Source: Bradyrhizobium barranii subsp. apii (GTDB lineage: Bacteria > Pseudomonadota > Alphaproteobacteria > Rhizobiales > Xanthobacteraceae). From it: a stretch of 64,000 nt of DNA. Under the pieces are notes generated by a model. It was not told the origin of the DNA. It saw nothing but the letters and a program-made list of their open reading frames with translations, and made no database searches. The DNA lies in NCBI RefSeq assembly GCF_011516635.5, contig NZ_CP096255.1, positions 6,384,501-6,448,500 on the forward strand, read 5' to 3'. The position numbers and the translations under genes are program-made. How positions within the stretch are numbered: the stretch's first letter is position 1; each line of letters begins with the position of its first letter. Positions 59,503 through 64,000 of the stretch are shown piece after piece.

Positions 59503-60390
59503 GTGGCCCATGGGGCGGGGGCTGATGTGACGATGGGCGGGGCTGCGGCGCATATCATTTTAAAGATCAAAACGAAGAACCCGATTGAGCTAGGGGACTT
59601 CGTCGCTGAGTTTACCTCTGTTGCGTCGCAATACGACAAGTTCATCAGAGAGAACCACCCAGACCTAGGGCCGGAAGCGCGCATCTATGTGAAGCAAATA
59701 AAGAAGGGCTCGATAATTGCCGAGCTACTGCCGTTTGTGCCCTTCGCAATGTTCGCGCCGCAGATCATTTCCAGCATCGAACAGGTCAACGCCGTTAATG
59801 ACTTCGTGCGCAACTACGGCTCGAAGCTCAAAGCATATTTCAAAAAAGGCGGCGAGGTACCGGAGGCGTCCAGATCGGACCTGAAAGACTTCATGGGCTC
59901 GCTCGTTGCCATCGCAAACGATCCTGATGGGTCTGCCTCGCTTGAGGCGCTGGTTTTCGAGGACGGTAAGCGCAAAGTCAAAGCTGCTGTCAAGTTCACG
60001 TCCAGAGAGGCTTCGCGAGCCGTTGAGCATATCGAGGAACACCGTAAGAGACTTGAACGGAAGGACAGTTCTGATTTCCAGCGCGAGTTGATGGTCTTTC
60101 GGCAAGCGAACGTAAGGAGCCCGCAGGTCGGTAAGCGTACTGGCGAACTGGTTATGGTAGAGGCGATATCAGATCGGGAGCTGCCCTTGATTTACGCATC
60201 CGACCTCGCTGAGCAGCGGATAAAGCATGAGATACGGGATGCCGACGACAACCTTTTCAAGAAGGGTTTCATCGTGGACATCAATGTGCAGACAAAGGGC
60301 GGCAGACCAGTGGGCTACCGTGTAACGAACCTTCATCAGGTCATTGATCTGCCGGATGACGATGAACATGAAGCGATAGGCGACCGATAG
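59503..60390 (+). CDS. Hypothetical protein with a central hydrophobic segment
   Basis: Up to 295 residues (GTG at 59503; ATG at 59533 is equally possible). Layout: beta-rich N-terminus (HIILKIKTKNPIELGDFVAEFTSVASQYDKF), ARIYVKQIKKGSIIAELLPFV, one hydrophobic helix (PFVPFAMFAPQIISSIEQVN), then a charged helical region (EASRAVEHIEEHRKRLERKDSSDFQRELMVF) and a C-terminal beta part. Lower GC than the flanking core genes suggests acquired DNA. I do not recognise the family. It stands alone. Confidence 0.65.
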   Translation: MAHGAGADVTMGGAAAHIILKIKTKNPIELGDFVAEFTSVASQYDKFIRENHPDLGPEARIYVKQIKKGSIIAELLPFVPFAMFAPQIISSIEQVNAVNDFVRNYGSKLKAYFKKGGEVPEASRSDLKDFMGSLVAIANDPDGSASLEALVFEDGKRKVKAAVKFTSREASRAVEHIEEHRKRLERKDSSDFQRELMVFRQANVRSPQVGKRTGELVMVEAISDRELPLIYASDLAEQRIKHEIRDADDNLFKKGFIVDINVQTKGGRPVGYRVTNLHQVIDLPDDDEHEAIGDR

Positions 60391-60410
60391 CGATCATTCT
60401 TAAGGCGAAC

Positions 60411-60438
60411 GGGCCGGAGCGTTGGAGCGCTCCGGCCC
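60411..60438. terminator. Strong GC hairpin after the 59.5 kb gene
   Basis: Arms GGGCCGGAGCG and CGCTCCGGCCC around a 6-nt loop, 20 bp past the stop codon; no T-run follows, so it may act as an RNA-end stabiliser or weak terminator. Confidence 0.5.
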
Positions 60439-60513
60439 GGTCTGACCCTCAAACCATGGGTGCCGCCATGGCCAAGGGCGATCATACACCCGCGCGGGAT
60501 AAGCCTGTCCAGC

Positions 60514-60546
60514 AAGAAAAACGCCGCCCCAAAATCGGGGCGGCGG
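60514..60546 (-). terminator. Rho-independent terminator of the ATP12 gene
   Basis: Stem GCCGCCCC/GGGGCGGC (60523-60530 with 60537-60544), 6-nt loop, followed on the minus strand by GTTTTTCTT. It lies about 95 bp past the stop of the ATP12 gene. Confidence 0.8.
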
Positions 60547-60638
60547 TCTTGTGCGCGGGTATTCCTAGCCATGCAGAGAGCGTGGAAAACCGCCCCGTGT
60601 AAACCCTTGATTTCGCTCGATCGGTCCTCTGCCTCTCG

Positions 60639-61433
60639 TTAAGGACCTTTGTTCGCTTGCGGCTTCACGGCCGCCAGCACTGCCACGGCGGCCTCAAAAT
60701 CCTTCAGGCGGGCGGCGCGGCGGGCAGCCGCCTCCTCGTCCACGCCCCATTTCTCGGCGTTCCAGTCCTCGTCGACATGGGCGGCGGCCCAGACCTGGCC
60801 GGCATCGCGCACGCCATGGGCGAGCGCCAGCGCCAGCAGCGCCGAACCGGTCAGGGTCGTGACCACGTGGAGCGCCGCGATCGACCAGGGATCACCGGGC
60901 AGCGCCGCGCGGGCGGCCTGAACGGCCTCGTCCGGCTGCTTCACATGCATGATGCCCTCGGACAGGATGAAATGCGCGCCCAGCGTCTCCGCGGCCCAGA
61001 ACAGCACGGGGTCCCAATGCGCGGCCTCGCGGGCGACCAGCCCTTCGGGGTGGCCGGCGCGATAGAACAGCAGGTCTGTCTCGAAGTATTTTGCAAGGTC
61101 GTCGCTGACGAGCTCGACGCGATCGATGACACCCTCGACGACGCTGTTGGCGATCCGCGTCAGCGGCATTGTCACGGGATCGATCGTCTCGCCCTGAGCC
61201 GCCCATTCCGCGGCCACGGCATCGGCCAGCGCGCGCGACGGGATCACCACCTGGCGGGCCGATGGCGTCCGGATCGGCCTGCCGTCCAGCGTGATGGCGA
61301 AGCCGCCCTCGGCCTCGGCCACGCCCGCCTCCTTGTAGAAGCGCTTGCGCTGCGGCGTACGCGCGGCCCGGCGCACAGCCTCCTGCGGATCGAGCGGGGA
61401 CCGCCCCGCAACCTCATCGAACAATTCGCGCAT
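60639..61433 (-). CDS. ATP12-family F1-ATPase assembly chaperone
   Basis: 264 residues from the ATG at 61433. ATP12 chaperones bind the F1 alpha subunit during assembly of ATP synthase. Family pattern: RKRFYKEAGVAEAEGGFAITLDGRPIRTPSARQVVIPSRALADAVAAEWAAQGETIDPVTMPLTRIANSVVEGV, then LLFYRAGHPEGLVARE and the conserved WDP and HVDEDWNAEKWG near the end. The longer frame to 61643 is not credible. A typical single-copy alphaproteobacterial core gene; it marks the return to core DNA. Confidence 0.93.
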   Translation of the reverse strand: MRELFDEVAGRSPLDPQEAVRRAARTPQRKRFYKEAGVAEAEGGFAITLDGRPIRTPSARQVVIPSRALADAVAAEWAAQGETIDPVTMPLTRIANSVVEGVIDRVELVSDDLAKYFETDLLFYRAGHPEGLVAREAAHWDPVLFWAAETLGAHFILSEGIMHVKQPDEAVQAARAALPGDPWSIAALHVVTTLTGSALLALALAHGVRDAGQVWAAAHVDEDWNAEKWGVDEEAAARRAARLKDFEAAVAVLAAVKPQANKGP

Positions 61434-61507
61434 CTCGTTTCGGCCCCGGTCTCTGGATGCTAGGCTTGTAAGCCAAGACCGGCGGCTGATAAAGCGAGCG
61501 GCAAGGC

Positions 61508-61954
61508 ATGAGGGAACTTGCGGGCATTGCGGCCCTTTTCGCCGGGCTCTGGCTGGCCGCGGCGGACGCCGGTTTCCGCACCCCGGAATCGCTGGTCCGC
61601 AATGTCTACGCGCATTACGGCGAAGGCGCGCCGGAGCTGTCAAAAGGCCTGCCGCGCGATGCCGCCTCCGCCCGGCAATTCTTCGACCCCAGCCTGCGCA
61701 AGGCCTGGAGCGCGCCGAAGGTCGAGCCCTACGACTTCCTGGTGCAGAGCCCGAACTGGAAGCTCGGCCCGGTCGCGATCACGGTCATTCGCAGGCAATA
61801 CGACAAGACCTATGTCGCGGCGAATTTCGACAATCGCGGGCGGAAGGTCACGCTGAACTTCGTCCTGGTCAACGGACCCGAGGGATGGCTGATCACGGAT
61901 GTCGAAAGCCCGCATGACAGTCTGCGGGTGTTTCTGGAGCAGTTTCGGAAGTGA
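61508..61954 (+). CDS. Secreted DUF3828-like hypothetical protein
   Basis: 148 residues with a signal peptide (MRELAGIAALFAGLWLAAADA). The mature part has the pattern of exported NTF2-like DUF3828 proteins: TPESLVRNVYAHYGEGAPELSKGLPRDAASARQFFDPSLRKAW, then VAANFDNRGRKVTLNFVLVNGPEGWLITDVES. Divergent from the ATP12 gene and convergent with the pseudouridine synthase gene. Its function is not known. Confidence 0.8.
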   Translation: MRELAGIAALFAGLWLAAADAGFRTPESLVRNVYAHYGEGAPELSKGLPRDAASARQFFDPSLRKAWSAPKVEPYDFLVQSPNWKLGPVAITVIRRQYDKTYVAANFDNRGRKVTLNFVLVNGPEGWLITDVESPHDSLRVFLEQFRK

Positions 61955-61981
61955 GCGGGCTAGTCGCCACTGCGTCAACAC

Positions 61982-62067
61982 CGTCATTGCGAGCGCAGCG
62001 AAGCAATCCAGACTGTATCCGCAGAAGCATTCTGGATTGCTTCGTCGCTTCGCTCCTCGCAATGACG
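61982..62067. repeat. Long palindromic intergenic element between convergent genes
   Basis: Left arm begins CGTCATTGCGAG and continues to CAATCCAGA; right arm begins TCTGGATTG and ends CTCGCAATGACG. It can form one long imperfect hairpin and lies between convergent stops (61954 and 62092), so it could end transcription from both sides. It has the look of the repeated palindromic elements frequent in Bradyrhizobiaceae. Confidence 0.8.
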
Positions 62068-62091
62068 GGGCTGGTAGCGAGGCCCCGATCC

Positions 62092-63306
62092 CTACTCTTC
62101 CGGCGCGTTCTCGATCGGATCAAACCGGCTGGCATCGAGCCCGAGCAGATTCCAGGACTGCTGCATGTGCGGCGGCAATGGCGCGGTGGCGTCGATCACG
62201 CCGCCGCGCGGATGCGGAATGACGATGCGGCGCGCGAGCAGATGCAGCCGGTTTTGCAGTCCGCCCGGCAGCTGCCAGTTCTCGATGTTGAAATATTTGG
62301 GATCGCCGACGATGGGGTGGCCGATATGCTCCATGTGGGCGCGCAGCTGATGGGTGCGGCCGGTCACGGGCTTGAGCGACACCCAGGTCAACTTGTTGCC
62401 GGCGGTCTCAACCACCGCATAATACGTCACCGCGTGGCTGGCACCTTCGTCGCCATGCTGGGCGATGCGCATGATGGTGTCGTCCTCGCTCTCTTCCTTC
62501 GCGAGGAAGGTCGAGATGCGGCCCTGCTTCGGCTTCGGCAGACCCGGCACCAGCGCCCAATAGGTTTTTCGCGCGGACCGCGAACGGAACGCGCCGGTCA
62601 GATGCGAGGCGGCAAACCGCGTCTTGGCGATCAGGAGACAACCCGAGGTCTCCCGGTCGATGCGGTGGACCAGGCGCGGCTTCTGACCCTTGGAATCGCG
62701 CATCACCTCCAGCATCTGGTCGATGTGCCGTGTCATGCCCGAGCCACCCTGTACGGCGAGGCCGAGAGGCTTGTTCAGGACGAGGACGTCGTCGTCCTCG
62801 TAGATCGTCATCTCTTTGAGCGCCTGAAGCGTCTTTTGGGCACCTTCCGACAGCTCGCCGACGGCCTTTGGCGTGTCGAGCTTCAACGGCGGGATGCGGA
62901 CGCTCTGGCCCTCCTCCAGCCGATCCTTGCTGTCGACACGCTTGCCGTCCACGCGCAGCTCGCCTTTGCGGACGACGCGCTGGATGTGGGAGAACGACAG
63001 GCCGGGAAAGCGCGCTTCCAGGAAACGATCGACGCGCATGTTGTTCTCGTCAGCCGTCACCTTGACGGTCTGCACCTTCGTCGGCAGCAGCGCCTCGACG
63101 GGCTTTGCCGGCGCAGGCGCTTCGGGCGCAGCCTTGGGCGGCCGCCGCTCGGCACGCTCCGCCGCAAAGCGCGGCGGCTTCGCACCCGGCTTGCCACCCA
63201 GCCGTGGTCCCGCCTTCTTCACAGTGCGCGCCTTGAACGGACGCGAATCGTCGCGCTCGTCACGCGAGCGGGGCTTTGGGTTCATTCTCTTGATGCGGCG
63301 GCTCAT
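62092..63306 (-). CDS. RluA-family pseudouridine synthase with S4 domain
   Basis: 404 residues. A long basic, proline/alanine-rich N-terminal extension (to ~75) precedes an S4 RNA-binding domain (MRVDRFLEARFPGLSFSHIQRVVRKGELRVDGKRV) and the RluA catalytic domain with the aspartate motif LVHRIDRETSGCLL, then PVTGRTHQLRAHMEHIGHPIVGDPKY. RluC/RluD-type enzymes modify 23S rRNA uridines in the cytoplasm. The N-terminal extension is longer than in E. coli enzymes but common in rhizobia. Position of the modified uridine is not assignable. Confidence 0.92.
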   Translation of the reverse strand: MSRRIKRMNPKPRSRDERDDSRPFKARTVKKAGPRLGGKPGAKPPRFAAERAERRPPKAAPEAPAPAKPVEALLPTKVQTVKVTADENNMRVDRFLEARFPGLSFSHIQRVVRKGELRVDGKRVDSKDRLEEGQSVRIPPLKLDTPKAVGELSEGAQKTLQALKEMTIYEDDDVLVLNKPLGLAVQGGSGMTRHIDQMLEVMRDSKGQKPRLVHRIDRETSGCLLIAKTRFAASHLTGAFRSRSARKTYWALVPGLPKPKQGRISTFLAKEESEDDTIMRIAQHGDEGASHAVTYYAVVETAGNKLTWVSLKPVTGRTHQLRAHMEHIGHPIVGDPKYFNIENWQLPGGLQNRLHLLARRIVIPHPRGGVIDATAPLPPHMQQSWNLLGLDASRFDPIENAPEE

Positions 63307-63358
63307 GGTTGCCTGCGTACCCTAAAAGCCGGCTCCCGTCACGGCGAAATGGCCGTTT

Positions 63359-64000
63359 CTAGCGCGAGCCTCCCCGCTCCTTCCGCAGCTTGGCCCAGTA
63401 ATCCAGCCGCTTGCGGATCTCGCGCTCAAAACCGCGCTCGGGCGGGTCGTAGAAGGTCTGGCGGCCCAGGGCTTCCGGAAAGTAGTCCTGGCCGGAGAAG
63501 GCGTCGGGGGCGTCGTGGTCGTATTCGTAGGCCGCGCCGTAGCCTTCGGACTTCATCAGCTTGGTCGGGGAATTGAGGATGTGCTTTGGCGGTAGCAGCG
63601 AGCCGGCCTGTTTTGCGACCTGCATCGCGGCCTTGAAAGCCGTGTAGACGGCATTCGATTTCGGCGCGGTGGCGAGATAGACGACGGCTTGCGCGATCGC
63701 GAGCTCGCCCTCGGGATGGCCGAGGAAGTCGAAGGCGTCCTTGGCCGCGTTGGCAATGACGAGCGCCTGCGGATCGGCAAGGCCGATGTCCTCGACCGCC
63801 ATGCGTACGACGCGGCGGGCCAGGAACAGCGGGTCCTCGCCGACATCGAGCATGCGCGCGAGGTAATACAGCGCGGCGTCGGGGTCGGAGCCCCGCACCG
63901 ACTTATGCAGCGCCGAGATCAGGTTGTAGTGACCGTCGGCCGACTTGTCGTAGATCGGCGCGCGGCGCTGCAGGATCTCCTGCAACTGCGCCGCGTTGAA
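63359..64000 (-). CDS. rarA: Replication-associated recombination protein RarA (MgsA), C-terminal part
   Basis: At least 213 residues; the frame runs off the right edge, so the AAA+ ATPase half is outside. The visible part is the helical clamp-loader-like C-terminal region: HYNLISALHKSVRGSDPDAALYYLARMLDVGEDPLFLARRVVRMAVEDIGLADPQAL, then AIAQAVVYLATAPKSNAVYTA and LLPPKHILNSPTKLMKSEGYGAAYEYDHD. RarA acts at stalled replication forks. Core gene, complete C-terminus. Confidence 0.95.
   Translation of the reverse strand, partial: FNAAQLQEILQRRAPIYDKSADGHYNLISALHKSVRGSDPDAALYYLARMLDVGEDPLFLARRVVRMAVEDIGLADPQALVIANAAKDAFDFLGHPEGELAIAQAVVYLATAPKSNAVYTAFKAAMQVAKQAGSLLPPKHILNSPTKLMKSEGYGAAYEYDHDAPDAFSGQDYFPEALGRQTFYDPPERGFEREIRKRLDYWAKLRKERGGSR

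Overview
This looks like a chromosomal window from a high-GC alphaproteobacterium, most likely Bradyrhizobium or a close relative (Rhodopseudomonas, Afipia). That rests on gene content (many CoA-thioester aromatic genes, Liv-type ABC transporters, Ohr, ATP12, RarA), on the small DUF1127 and phasin genes, and on dispersed intergenic repeats of a type I associate with this group. No database search was possible, so the genus is an inference.

Layout. 1-11 kb: a minus-strand aromatic-acid block with an MFS permease, enoyl-CoA hydratase-like protein, acyl-CoA ligase, three-subunit molybdenum hydroxylase (large subunit fused to a CoxG-like domain), AraC regulator, UbiD-type decarboxylase and a frameshifted UbiX. 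11-20 kb: a LysR regulator and Bug/TctC binding protein; a ureide module (ureidoglycine aminohydrolase, ureidoglycolate lyase, dicarboxylate-type symporter, LysR); a further LysR divergent from an NTF2-fold protein and a metallo-hydrolase. 20-37 kb: a coherent aromatic-CoA regulon with a bifunctional 2-aminobenzoyl-CoA/salicylyl-CoA monooxygenase-reductase, acyl-CoA dehydrogenase, Rid protein, MarR regulator, CoA ligase, two related periplasmic binding proteins, cyclase-family hydrolase, DUF35-SDR fusion, SCP-x-like thiolase, Ohr, racemase-fold protein and a complete Liv ABC transporter.

37-60 kb is accessory DNA: an orphan SAM-adenylate cyclase-ATPase protein, a patatin-like protein with an altered catalytic dyad, a six-hairpin glycosidase-like protein, an IS66 element (8-bp target duplication) carrying a pRiA4b ORF-3-type passenger and split by an intact IS21-type element, a second IS21-type element without a target duplication, and many small secreted or regulatory genes. 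These include a Cys/Gly tandem-repeat peptide, a DUF1127 gene behind a perfect palindrome, a phasin, an orphan FixJ-type regulator, and a two-gene module bounded by about 120-bp inverted repeats. 60-64 kb returns to core genes: ATP12 chaperone, a secreted protein, an RluA-family pseudouridine synthase and the end of RarA.

How they work together. In the 20-37 kb block three transcription units (19.8-23.8 kb minus, 24.6-31.95 kb minus, 32.6-37.3 kb plus) each have a version of one 18-bp palindrome, TATTTTAAGCATAAAATA, upstream. I infer that the MarR protein at 24.1 kb binds these sites and controls uptake, CoA activation and ring attack as one regulon. The best candidates for something not yet described are this regulon with its catalytically altered enzymes (SDR without the YxxxK lysine, racemase fold without cysteines, Rid protein without the usual arginine), the Cys/Gly repeat peptide, and the inverted-repeat-bounded module at 58-59.4 kb.
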